This document shows, one piece after another, positions 17,300 through 25,389 of a stretch of 38,817 nucleotides of DNA. Origin of the DNA: an uncultured Myxococcales bacterium. Lineage in GTDB: Bacteria > Myxococcota_A > UBA9042. The stretch lies in assembly GCA_937910235.1 (NCBI GenBank), contig CALENB010000429.1, positions 1 through 38,817 of the forward strand, read 5' to 3'. Below the pieces are notes generated by a model that worked only from the letters and a program-made list of their open reading frames with translations, searched no databases and was not told where the DNA came from. How positions within the stretch are numbered: the first letter of the stretch is position 1; every line of letters begins with the position of its first letter. The translations under genes were made by a program, and so were the position numbers.

Positions 17300-18550
17300 C
17301 TACCAGAACTTGGCGAGGATCCGCGCGCCAACTGTGACGGCGTTTGCCGGGCGCATGTTCTTGCCCGGGATCAGATCCAGCGACCGCCCCCGCACATACA
17401 ACATCACCGGCGCGCCGAGGCGCAGCAGGCTGAACGTGGCCTGCGCCGAGAAGATGTGTTTGTAGCCAGCGCCCCAGAACTCGGCCTGTTTCACGCTCCA
17501 GATCGCGTAGTCGCTGCTCCAGACGCTGCCCTGCATGTTGACGAAGGTGTACTGCGCCGTGAGCGTCAGCAGCGGCGGGAACTTGCGGGCTTTCTCGACC
17601 GAGCCTTGGGTCATCCAGGTGCCAAACGTCGGCCCGATGAGCGGCGCCCACTCGATCTGCATGCGCCCGACCTGCCAGTCGCCGCCGTTGATCTCGTAGG
17701 TCTCCCCGACAAAGGGTGCCTGGGTCAGCAGCAGCGGGTGTTTCGTGCCCTTCGCGGCGGTGTACGTGCGTGTGCGGAGCCAAGCGTAGAAGATCTCGCC
17801 GCTGATGGTGAGGCGCGACACGTCCCCGGTCCACCAGGGGCGCCAGTCGGCCGCGAGGTGCAGCTCCGCGTCACCGTAGTTATGCAGCCACCACGCCGTG
17901 TTGCCGATCTCCAGCAGCGACTCCGGATCTTTCTCGCGACCCGTCGGCAGCGCGCCCTGCAGCTGCAGGCCCAAGCTCAGGTTGTGGGCGGTCATCCACT
18001 CGGTGACGGGCAGGCGATAGCGCAGCGCCACGACTGTATCGCCCCAAGCGTTCTCGTTGCTGACAGCCCGCGCCTTCGGCTTGTCTTGGCCCATGGACTT
18101 CGCCCACTGCCAGAAGTCGGTCTCGGAGTAGGGTCGACCTAGCCCGGGCTGAAAATCGCCTGGCTCCCAGTCGAGGTTGGCGTAGATGACGGTCGACAGG
18201 CTCAGCGGGTTCGCCACACCGATCGTGAGCCGGTCGGTGATGCCGTAGAGCAGCCGCATCACGAACACCTGCTGGTGCAGCACTGGGCGCGCGCGGATGG
18301 TGCCCTGCAGCCCTGCGCCGGCCTCGTAGCGCTTCGTCGGCGCCAGCAGCGGGATGCTCTTGCCGTTGCGGTCGAACTGGCGGTCCGTCTTGGCGTAGAC
18401 GTACGATGTGTCGATCATGAACGTGCCACGCGGCAGGCTGTCGCCAAGGCCAGCGTGGGCGTCGCGGCTGAGCAGCAGCCCTGCGGACAGCGCCAAAATC
18501 AGGCACGCCGCGAGCGAGGCGGTGGCGAAGCGACCAGCGTTTGTGCGCAT
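17300..18550 (-). CDS. Putative outer-membrane protein
   Basis: A 416-residue protein. The start MRTNAGRFATASLAACLILALSAGLLLS...AHAG is a Sec signal peptide with probable cleavage at AHA. The mature chain is rich in alternating strands with aromatic girdles (RLTIGVANPLSLST, LHLAADWRPWW, TLTAQYTFVNMQG) and ends in aromatic FW, the usual mark of BamA-inserted barrels. No specific family is recognised; it resembles transporter-type barrels annotated as hypothetical in Myxococcota. The ATG shares one base with the upstream stop (TGATG); a GTG three bases earlier is an alternative. Coupling suggests it works with the C45-like lipoprotein. Confidence 0.72.
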   Translation of the reverse strand: MRTNAGRFATASLAACLILALSAGLLLSRDAHAGLGDSLPRGTFMIDTSYVYAKTDRQFDRNGKSIPLLAPTKRYEAGAGLQGTIRARPVLHQQVFVMRLLYGITDRLTIGVANPLSLSTVIYANLDWEPGDFQPGLGRPYSETDFWQWAKSMGQDKPKARAVSNENAWGDTVVALRYRLPVTEWMTAHNLSLGLQLQGALPTGREKDPESLLEIGNTAWWLHNYGDAELHLAADWRPWWTGDVSRLTISGEIFYAWLRTRTYTAAKGTKHPLLLTQAPFVGETYEINGGDWQVGRMQIEWAPLIGPTFGTWMTQGSVEKARKFPPLLTLTAQYTFVNMQGSVWSSDYAIWSVKQAEFWGAGYKHIFSAQATFSLLRLGAPVMLYVRGRSLDLIPGKNMRPANAVTVGARILAKFW

Positions 18551-20433
18551 CACTGGCCTCCCTCCCCGAACGTGAACGTCTTCCAGACTGCATCTGTAGC
18601 GGGCACGGCGCCCATCGCGTGGTGAATGCGTCCGGCGCTGGGCTCGAACACCACTGCGTTCATGCTGTCGCTCTTGTCCACGAAACGTCGGTCGCTGAGC
18701 AGGGCTTGGGCCGACTTCACGTCGAAGGTGCCGAACCGCTCGGCGAGCACCGCTCCCAGCGAATGAAACGCGAGCAGGCTCTTGAAGAAGTACGAGCTGA
18801 CCACGCGCTGGTTGGCGATCTGAACGGGCACGCCCTGTTGGCCGAGCAACCCGTCTGCGAGCGCGGTGATCAGCGGGTCCACATCGTCGAAGTTGGCGAC
18901 AAAATGCACCGCCGCCCGCAGGTCGTGTTCGGTGTTACTCGAAGGCGAGTTTGCGGCGTCTCCGCGCCACTGCACGACGGTGACGGCGTCGGCCAGCAGC
19001 GCGACACCGAGGCCCTTGGCGTTGGCGTCCACCTCGGCGATGCGCAGCTTGCCGCCCTTGTCGACGATCGTGCAGTTCCAGCCCATGACGTGCTGCATGG
19101 TGCGCAGCTTGGCGGTGGCCGCGTCACTGTCGCCCGCGTCACGCGAGACCTCGCGCATGGCCATGCCGATGGGCCAGCCCGTCGTGGTGAGCTTGGCTTT
19201 GGAGATGTCATTCAGCTGCGGGATCAGGTCCTTGAGGATGGCGTTGTCGAGCGTATCTGAGAAGTTGCAGGCCCAGGCCACGCCGTGGCGGTTCATGCCC
19301 GAGAAGCCCCAGGTCATGCCCGCCCAGGAGACGTAAGCGTGGTCGGCGGTGCCGCTGCCCGGTTCGGCGTGGTGCACAAAGAGCGTCGTCGCCTGATGGG
19401 CGGCGCCGGCGTCCAACAGCGCGAAATGCTGGGCTAGCAGCGGCTCGCCGTTGGTGGTGGCCGGCCCCTTCACTGCGAACGCGACCGGCGGCGGCCGGGT
19501 TCGGCCATCGTCGACGCCCGTGTTTGGGACGTCTTCGAGCGCCTTGCCGTACCCGGCCGTCGTGAACGTCAGCGTCTCTTCCCGACCAAAGCGGGGGTGC
19601 GCGGGGAGCGGGTTGTCGGCGATCGTCACGTCAGCGACCTGCAGAATCAGGGCCTGCACCGCCGCCGCGGGCATGGGCTTGTCCGGCGTCAGGATGACCT
19701 CAAGCTCCTTGAGTTCGCCTGGGTCCGTGTCGAGCGCACGCGTCGAGACCGCTGGATCTCCGGGCTCGTAGACGTGGGTGTCGAGCTGCACCCGCACGGT
19801 CTTGGGGTCGACGCCTTCCGGGTCGGTCAGCACGAGGCGGATCTTGGCGTCGGTTGGGATCTCAACGGCCTGCGCGGTGAAGGACGGCACGTACGCCTTC
19901 TCTTTGACCTGCTCGCCCTTCGTATTCTTGACGCCGAGCACCTGCCAGCGGCCGATCCGTGGACCCCGCGAGAACCGCAGCGTCGCCGCGATGGCGCGCA
20001 CGGCCAGCACCGTGTCAGGAAAGGTGTTGAGGATGAGGATCTGCTCGTAGGTCATGCCCGAGCCATCGGCGATGCCGCGCATCTCGTCTTTGTAGCGATC
20101 GGGGAGCTGGGTCTCGACCGCCTGCGCCATCTCCAGCAGCACGCGGTAACTGAACTGGCCGTTGGTGTACGGCGCGACGGCGTACCCCTTGAGGAAACCG
20201 CCGATCGACGGCTGCTCGCGGTTGAGGTTGGGCAGCAGCGCCGTGGCCAGCAGCTGGGTGTAGAACGCGCGAATCCGGGGCCGCAGACGCTTGCCGTGGT
20301 CCAGGCCGCGGTCGTACGGCGCGCCGCGCAGGTGGATCGTCTCGCGGTAGACCGGGATCGGCTCATCGACGCAGCCGGGGGTCGCGATGAGCAGCGCGAG
20401 CAGCGCCACCGTGATGAGGAGGCGTGTCGCCAC
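18550..20433 (-). CDS. C45 peptidase/acyltransferase-like protein lacking the nucleophile
   Basis: A 627-residue exported protein. An N-terminal hydrophobic segment ends TPGC (Cys21), a possible but non-standard lipobox. The beginning (IHLRGAPYDRGLDHGKRLRP, then MRGIADGSGMTYEQILILN) matches the C45/acyl-CoA:6-aminopenicillanate acyltransferase family, Ntn hydrolases that self-cleave before a Cys. Between ~145 and ~315 there is an extra block of about 170 residues. Where family members have Cys-Ser/Thr-x-Phe, this protein reads PVAFAVKGPATTNGEPL (Pro316 in place of Cys), and the following RN-x-D motif is QHFAL. C-terminal motifs (GMTWGFSGMNRHGVAWACN) are kept. It may be inactive or non-catalytic. 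The GTG at 20433 is chosen for the signal peptide; the frame extends to 20538. Confidence 0.72.
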   Translation of the reverse strand: MATRLLITVALLALLIATPGCVDEPIPVYRETIHLRGAPYDRGLDHGKRLRPRIRAFYTQLLATALLPNLNREQPSIGGFLKGYAVAPYTNGQFSYRVLLEMAQAVETQLPDRYKDEMRGIADGSGMTYEQILILNTFPDTVLAVRAIAATLRFSRGPRIGRWQVLGVKNTKGEQVKEKAYVPSFTAQAVEIPTDAKIRLVLTDPEGVDPKTVRVQLDTHVYEPGDPAVSTRALDTDPGELKELEVILTPDKPMPAAAVQALILQVADVTIADNPLPAHPRFGREETLTFTTAGYGKALEDVPNTGVDDGRTRPPPVAFAVKGPATTNGEPLLAQHFALLDAGAAHQATTLFVHHAEPGSGTADHAYVSWAGMTWGFSGMNRHGVAWACNFSDTLDNAILKDLIPQLNDISKAKLTTTGWPIGMAMREVSRDAGDSDAATAKLRTMQHVMGWNCTIVDKGGKLRIAEVDANAKGLGVALLADAVTVVQWRGDAANSPSSNTEHDLRAAVHFVANFDDVDPLITALADGLLGQQGVPVQIANQRVVSSYFFKSLLAFHSLGAVLAERFGTFDVKSAQALLSDRRFVDKSDSMNAVVFEPSAGRIHHAMGAVPATDAVWKTFTFGEGGQ

Positions 20434-20843
20434 CGAGCCCGTGGTGCGGTGGTGGGAGAGGTGCGGCGCAGCCAAGATGTGCTCCGGTGGTGAGCCGGAG
20501 TGCCGGCGAGGATAGGTCGGCCACCTTGGCGGAGGCACCGGGGAGGGTCAAGCTACCGAGCGGTGCCCGCGACGGCTAGGCGTTGGCATGAAAGTCCGCG
20601 AGACGCCAAGTGAGATCTTGACATCGTCAAACTGGGGTCTTGACTGGACGGGCGAAACGTGATCAGCGGCCGAACAACCGCTCCAACACCCATTTAATCG
20701 CTTTATTTTTATGTTGTTAAACATTTTTTCAAAATTCTACGTGACCGATGGGTGTGAATCCGTATTGTGCGCCCGCGTCTGGAGGGCCGAGGGCTCGACG
20801 AGGGACGCTTTCAATCACCTTGGAGACAACGCGGGAACACACC
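20434..20843. other. Divergent regulatory region upstream of speDEB
   Basis: These 410 bp separate the C45-like gene from speD. No credible gene is present. The stretch 20692-20740 is strikingly AT-rich for this genome (runs of T and A around TTTATTTTTATG and TTAAACATTTTTTC), 105-150 bp before the speD start, and probably contains the operon promoter or an UP-like element. A palindrome lies at 20618-20630. The segment just before speD has no other structure I can assign. Confidence 0.55.
20618..20630. promoter_or_regulatory. Palindrome TTGAC-ATC-GTCAA
   Basis: Perfect 5-bp arms TTGAC (20618-20622) and GTCAA (20626-20630) flank a 3-bp centre. A second TCTTGAC follows 20 bp downstream. This is operator-like and also includes a TTGACA that could be a -35 box, though no good -10 lies 17 bp away. 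It may serve either divergent gene. Confidence 0.35.
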
Positions 20844-21254
20844 ATGGACACACTGGGGCGCCACCTTCTGGCCGAGTATCGCGGATGCGATGCAGCCGTT
20901 CTAAACGACGAAGCGCAGATCGAAGCGCTGATGCATGCGGCCGCAAAAGCCGCCGGTGCAACAGTGTTACTGACAGCGTTCAGACGTTTCGAACCGCACG
21001 GCGTCACTGGCGTCGTGGTGGTCTCAGAGTCGCATCTGTCGATACATACCTGGCCGGAAGCGAACTACGCTGCGGTCGATGTGTTCACCTGTGGTGAGAC
21101 CGACTGCTACGCGGCCCACGCTGTGCTGATGGCAGGCCTCGGCGCGACGCATGAAGAGACGCTGCTCGTGCAGCGGGGCGCTTCGGCTCCCACGGAGTCG
21201 ATGCGTTTCCTCGAGCGCACGTCAACGCCCCGACTCCGTGAGGTTGGCACTTGA
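20844..21254 (+). CDS. speD: S-adenosylmethionine decarboxylase proenzyme
   Basis: A 136-residue bacterial-type AdoMet decarboxylase. The proenzyme cleaves itself to form a pyruvoyl group and then supplies decarboxylated AdoMet as aminopropyl donor. The motif VVVSESHLSIHTWPE places the cleavage at Glu62-Ser63, with His68 and Cys83 (FTCGE), the same positions as in the characterised Thermotoga enzyme. The start MDTLGRHLLAEYRG at 20844 matches the family; the frame is open to 20748 but the extra residues are not conserved. It leads the operon speD-speE-speB; the last bases of speD overlap the TTG start of speE. Confidence 0.97.
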   Translation: MDTLGRHLLAEYRGCDAAVLNDEAQIEALMHAAAKAAGATVLLTAFRRFEPHGVTGVVVVSESHLSIHTWPEANYAAVDVFTCGETDCYAAHAVLMAGLGATHEETLLVQRGASAPTESMRFLERTSTPRLREVGT

Positions 21255-22102
21255 GCGTTTGGCAAGACGAGATCCACGAAGGTAACGGCGGGCGCGGCGG
21301 CAAGACACGGATCGGTGTGTTGTCGTCGCGCACGCTCTTCGATGAACGCAGCGCGTTCCAGCGCGTGCGCATCTTTGAGACCGAGGCCCTGGGCCGCGTG
21401 TTGATGCTCGACGACCTGTGGATGGCCGCCGATCACGAAGAGGCGACGTATCACGAGATGATCAGCCACCCCGCGCTGACGACCGCAAAACGCATTGAGC
21501 GGGTGCTGGTGATCGGTGGTGGCGATGGCGGCACGGCGCGCGAGGTGCTTCGGCATCCCGGCGTCAAACACGTCGATATGGTCGAGATCGACGGCATGGT
21601 CGTGGACGCGTGCAAGACGCACATGCCGAAGGTCGGTCGCGCTTGGGACGATCCGCGCTTGAACGTCATCATCGACGACGGCGTGGCGCACGTGCAGAAC
21701 GCGGCGCCCGGCTCGTATGACGTCATCCTCGTCGACGGCTCGGACCCGGTCGGACCCGCTGTGGGGCTGTTCAACGACGCGTTCTATGCCGCGTGTGGGC
21801 GGGCGCTCACAGACGACGGCGTCTTCGCGACGCAGGCTGAATCGCCGACGCTGATGCGGGACGTGCACGTGCAGATGTGGGGTGCGCTTGAGCAGGTGTT
21901 CTCGGTGGTGCGGCCGTACTACGCCACGATCAGCATCTACCCGGGCGCCTCGTGGAGTTGGCTCTACGCCAGCAAGGGCACCGATCCACTGGCCCCGCGC
22001 GCTGAGCGTGTGGCGGTGGCAGAGGCAGAGAGCTACTACTACAACGCCGACGTCCACCACGGCGCGTTTGCGGTGCCTAACCACGTCCTGCGCGCGCGAT
22101 GA
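21251..22102 (+). CDS. speE: Polyamine aminopropyltransferase (spermidine synthase)
   Basis: A 283-residue cytosolic enzyme that transfers the aminopropyl group of decarboxylated AdoMet to an amine acceptor, usually putrescine. Visible motifs are WMAADHEEATYHEMI (N-terminal substrate region), RVLVIGGGDGGTAREVLRHP (AdoMet-binding Rossmann core), DMVEIDGMVVDACK, DVILVDGSDPVGPA with the catalytic Asp, and the C-terminal YYNADVHHGAFAVPN. The start is TTG at 21251, which overlaps the speD stop (TTGA); no better start is close by. The next gene overlaps by four bases (ATGA), so all three are translationally coupled. The acceptor could be agmatine instead of putrescine. Confidence 0.96.
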   Translation: MSVWQDEIHEGNGGRGGKTRIGVLSSRTLFDERSAFQRVRIFETEALGRVLMLDDLWMAADHEEATYHEMISHPALTTAKRIERVLVIGGGDGGTAREVLRHPGVKHVDMVEIDGMVVDACKTHMPKVGRAWDDPRLNVIIDDGVAHVQNAAPGSYDVILVDGSDPVGPAVGLFNDAFYAACGRALTDDGVFATQAESPTLMRDVHVQMWGALEQVFSVVRPYYATISIYPGASWSWLYASKGTDPLAPRAERVAVAEAESYYYNADVHHGAFAVPNHVLRAR

Positions 22103-23004
22103 GCGGCGTCTCGTACGACCCGCACAGCCCGATGTTTCTCGGCGCGAAGCGGACTCTGAGCGATGCGGCGGGCGGTAGCGGCGCGGCGACGGAGCCCGGG
22201 TCGATCGTCCTGATCGGCGTGGGCTACGACGGCACGACCTCCTTTCGACCCGGCACCCGCTTTGGCCCCGACGCCATCCGAGTCGCCAGCGGCGGGCTGG
22301 AGAGCTACTCCCCCATCCTCGATCGCGATCTGGACGACGTCTCGGTGGTCGACCGCGGCAACCTAGAGATCAGCTTCGGCGCGCCCGGACCGGTCGTCGA
22401 GGCCACGCGCGCGGCCGTCGCCGCGGAGCTGGCGGCCGGCAACACGACCATGGTGCTAGGCGGCGAGCATTCGATCTCCTCGGGCGCCGTGGCGGCCGTC
22501 GCGGCGGTGCACCCCGACCTGCTGGTGGTGCAGTTCGACGCGCACGCCGACTTACGGGCTGATTATCTGGGCGAACCGCACAACCACGCCTGCGCCATGC
22601 GCCGCTGCCTCGACGTCGACGGCGTCGCGCTGCTGCAGGTCGGCATCCGCTCGGGCACCCGCGCCGAGTTCGTCGAGATGCGCGAGGACGGCCGGCTGGT
22701 CGCGCCGACGCCGGCGGCGCTGGAAGCGGCCTTGGCGCGCCATCCGGACCGACCGATCTACCTCACCATCGACCTCGACGTGTTCGATCCGGCCGTCATG
22801 CCCGGCACCGGCACGCCAGAGCCCGGCGGCATCGACTGGCCGACGTTCTCAGCGCTGCTCGGTGTGCTCGACAGCCGGCGGATCGTGGCTGGCGACGTGA
22901 TGGAGTTGGCGCCGAACCTGGACGCGAGCGGGTGCTCGGCGGTGTTGGCCGCGAAGGTGACCCGGGAGATCATGCTGGTGTTGGAGACGCCGACGGTGAG
23001 GTGA
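22099..23004 (+). CDS. speB: Agmatinase / arginase-family ureohydrolase
   Basis: A 301-residue ureohydrolase of the arginase/agmatinase family with a binuclear manganese site. The ligand motifs are intact: LGGEHSIS, QFDAHADLRADYLGEPHNHA and LTIDLDVFDPAVMPGTGTPEPGG. The GVGYDGTTSFRPGTRFGPDAIR stretch is typical of agmatinases, which give putrescine and urea from agmatine. Placement directly after speE fits polyamine synthesis, with two possible orders: agmatine to putrescine first, or hydrolysis of N1-aminopropylagmatine after SpeE. No arginine decarboxylase gene is in the window. The ATG at 22099 overlaps the speE stop. Confidence 0.93.
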   Translation: MSGVSYDPHSPMFLGAKRTLSDAAGGSGAATEPGSIVLIGVGYDGTTSFRPGTRFGPDAIRVASGGLESYSPILDRDLDDVSVVDRGNLEISFGAPGPVVEATRAAVAAELAAGNTTMVLGGEHSISSGAVAAVAAVHPDLLVVQFDAHADLRADYLGEPHNHACAMRRCLDVDGVALLQVGIRSGTRAEFVEMREDGRLVAPTPAALEAALARHPDRPIYLTIDLDVFDPAVMPGTGTPEPGGIDWPTFSALLGVLDSRRIVAGDVMELAPNLDASGCSAVLAAKVTREIMLVLETPTVR

Positions 23005-23049
23005 GTCCGGCGGGTGGCAAGCAAAGGCGGCGCGCACAGGTACAATCCA

Positions 23050-24315
23050 TCATGGCGTCTTGCAGATCGCAGGGATGGACGCGACCGACTTCCCCGAAGC
23101 CGCGGGCGCGTAGTAGGGGCTGATGCACGACGCGCCCTTTGGCTGCCACGTCGTGCCAGGCTGCGATTTTGAGCACGGATCGCCGCTCTGAAAACATGGC
23201 TCGAATGGCGCCACCGTTCCGCCTTGTCCGCCAATGGTGTTGGGCCAGTGGATCTTGCCGACGTACCACATGTCGAGTTCGTTCATCTTCACGCCGGCAA
23301 ACTGCGCCGTCAGCATCCCGGTGATGTAGATCTGAACCGTGGCGTAGGACGGGCCATAAAAGTGGGCGTTAAAGTAGTGCACGCCCACGTGATAGGCCAT
23401 CTCAGCGCCCGCTTTTCCCTCGGGTTCATCGAGGTTCAGATTCTCCGGACCCGCACCATCGGCGTCGTCTGATTCCAGGCTCGGATCATCACCAGCCGCC
23501 GGGTTTGGATCGCCCCAGCTCGGAGATGGGTTCATCGACCACACGTCATACTTCCCGACAAACCAGGGGTCCGGTGCGCCATCGCAGTCCGTATCCGGGC
23601 CCTTGGCCAGATCATGCGCAAAGTGCAGATCCAGGTCCGTGCCAGAGTCTGGTCCCGTGGATGTCGGATCGGGATCGCCGGGCGTGGACCACGTCAGTTT
23701 CACGTAGATGTCCACTTCCGGGAGGATGAGCAGAGTTAGGCAGGCCGGTACACAGGACTTCACGCCGGCTTTATCCCAGACGTCCAGACAGATCTTGTAT
23801 TCGCCGACAACCGCGAGCGACAACGTTGGATTCGGGAATGAGTCCGACGGGATGAAAGCCGCGGTGGAGCCGGGCTGCTGGGTCAGCGTCCACTTGTACT
23901 TCGCGACGGGTGTGCCATCCGCGGCCTTGCTCTCGTCACCCTTGAACCCCGATTGTGACTGCGGGATGTTGGCGGTTTTGGCCCCACCACCGATCTTCGC
24001 GATGGGACAGGCTGGTGACACATCCGATGGCACGGCGGTGGCGTCCGACGGGGTAGCCTGCGCATCACCACCGGCTGAAACCCCGGATCCATCGGCTAGA
24101 AGCGCCGCACCTGCGTCGGACTCGGTGTCGAGACTGTCGGTGATGACCGCATCTGCAACCGCGTCGTGACCGGCGTCCTGCGCAGCGATGTGCGTCCCAG
24201 TCGTCGAGTTGGACCCGCAACCGATCAGCCACGCAGTCGTCAACCAGACGATGAGAATACGGATGTGCCTGGAGAAGGGAGCGCTCAGCCTAGTCCGGCG
24301 GCACGATGCAAGCAT
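23050..24315 (-). CDS. PKD-domain lipoprotein with YfaP-like C-terminal region
   Basis: A 421-residue predicted lipoprotein; IRILIVWLTTAWLIGC gives lipobox LIGC (Cys33) after a rather long basic n-region. An Asp/Ala-rich linker follows. Residues ~95-190 look like a PKD-type beta-sandwich (SGFKGDESKAADGTPVAKYKW, then VGEYKICLDVWDKAG). The C-terminal ~220 residues contain TDLDLHFAHD, YDVWSMNPSPSWGDPN, an acidic patch that may bind calcium, and YHVGVHYFNAHFYG, similar to the YfaP/DUF2135 pattern of surface proteins. The function is unknown. The ATG at 24315 is the only good start. It is 146 bp downstream of the Cys-rich haem lipoprotein gene and converges with speB. Confidence 0.75.
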   Translation of the reverse strand: MLASCRRTRLSAPFSRHIRILIVWLTTAWLIGCGSNSTTGTHIAAQDAGHDAVADAVITDSLDTESDAGAALLADGSGVSAGGDAQATPSDATAVPSDVSPACPIAKIGGGAKTANIPQSQSGFKGDESKAADGTPVAKYKWTLTQQPGSTAAFIPSDSFPNPTLSLAVVGEYKICLDVWDKAGVKSCVPACLTLLILPEVDIYVKLTWSTPGDPDPTSTGPDSGTDLDLHFAHDLAKGPDTDCDGAPDPWFVGKYDVWSMNPSPSWGDPNPAAGDDPSLESDDADGAGPENLNLDEPEGKAGAEMAYHVGVHYFNAHFYGPSYATVQIYITGMLTAQFAGVKMNELDMWYVGKIHWPNTIGGQGGTVAPFEPCFQSGDPCSKSQPGTTWQPKGASCISPYYAPAASGKSVASIPAICKTP

Positions 24316-24461
24316 GAGATCCCGTGGACAGACAAACTGCGAAGATGCAGTGCGTCACGGGGTCATTGTTGCCATCGTCGGAATATGTCACTGCGAGGAC
24401 GATTCTTCTGCGCGCGGTATCAGCTTGAGAGCCACGGCCTCGGCGCGGTTACAGAGTCGGC

Positions 24462-25340
24462 CTACGGCTTCGCCCCACCCGCGATCCAGGCCTTGACCAG
24501 CTCGCTCTGCGCAGCGCTCAACCCACCGGATTTTGCAGGCATGTGATCCCCACAGCCGTGCACCGCGGTTGAGTCGACCTTCAGCCACAACAGGCTCTGC
24601 GCCGGTTTGCCGGCGACGACGTACAGCTGCGCAGCGCACTTCGCGGCGTCTTTGTTGCCCGCCTTGCCCGTCGTCAACGTCGTGAAATCGGCCGCGGCGT
24701 CCCCCGTCAGCTTCATCGAACCCGCGCCGCCGCCGTGACAATAGCCGCCAGCGCAGGTGGGCTTGATCACCTTGGCGTGCAGCTGCGCCCAGGCCGTGCC
24801 GGTGGGGGTCGTGCCGCCGTCGGGGCAGGCCTTCAAGCAAACGTCCTTGGTGCCACCTTTGGCGATGCAGGCGTCGTAGCAGGTCGTGTCCGTCGCACCC
24901 TTTCCGCCCGCTGGGCAGTAGCCGGCACACGCCGCCTCCGAGAGGCCTTTCTGGATGCACGCCGCCATGCACGTCGGGTCGGTGTCGCGCTTTGAGCCGC
25001 TGCACGCCTGGATACACACATCTGTCGCCGCGCCCTTCTTGATGCAGGCGTCGTAGCAGGTCTGATCGAGCGGCGCCCCGCCATCCGTCGTCGTGGCGCC
25101 CGTGTCTGCCGGCGGACCCGCGTCCGGCACGTCCACCGTCCACCACTCCCCGGCGTCCACCGTGGCCTCGCCGGTGTCGTCGGCGGCGCCGCTACCCGCG
25201 CTTGATTCGGTCTCACTGCCGCAAGCGAACAGCGTCAGCGACAGCATCGGCGTCAGCGACAGCGCTGCCAGCCCAGAAAACCAAGCGTTCCGCGCAACCC
25301 GCCGGTCTGGCCCCATCGTCCGCTTCAAGCTCCGGTTCAC
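24462..25340 (-). CDS. Cys-rich lipoprotein with C-terminal haem-binding (CX4CH) domain
   Basis: A 292-residue predicted lipoprotein with lipobox LFAC (Cys40). After an Asp/Thr/Gly-rich linker come three ~35-residue cysteine repeats of the type CYDACIKKGAATDVCIQAC, probably disulfide-bonded. The last ~105 residues resemble cytochrome-c-like domains fused to surface proteins in Planctomycetes and Myxococcota: KVIKPTCAGGYCHGG (a CX4CH motif), LWLKVDS, CGDHMPAKSGGLSAAQSELVKAWIAGGA with a possible axial Met. The start is GTG at 25340 because AGGAG sits six bases upstream; the ATGs at 25367 and 25316 lack that. It lies 49 bp downstream of the DUF1552 gene and may extend its operon. Confidence 0.78.
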   Translation of the reverse strand: MNRSLKRTMGPDRRVARNAWFSGLAALSLTPMLSLTLFACGSETESSAGSGAADDTGEATVDAGEWWTVDVPDAGPPADTGATTTDGGAPLDQTCYDACIKKGAATDVCIQACSGSKRDTDPTCMAACIQKGLSEAACAGYCPAGGKGATDTTCYDACIAKGGTKDVCLKACPDGGTTPTGTAWAQLHAKVIKPTCAGGYCHGGGAGSMKLTGDAAADFTTLTTGKAGNKDAAKCAAQLYVVAGKPAQSLLWLKVDSTAVHGCGDHMPAKSGGLSAAQSELVKAWIAGGAKP

Positions 25341-25389
25341 GGCTGTCTCCTGGTCCACGTGCTGCATCCGTCCACTCCGTCAGGTGATC

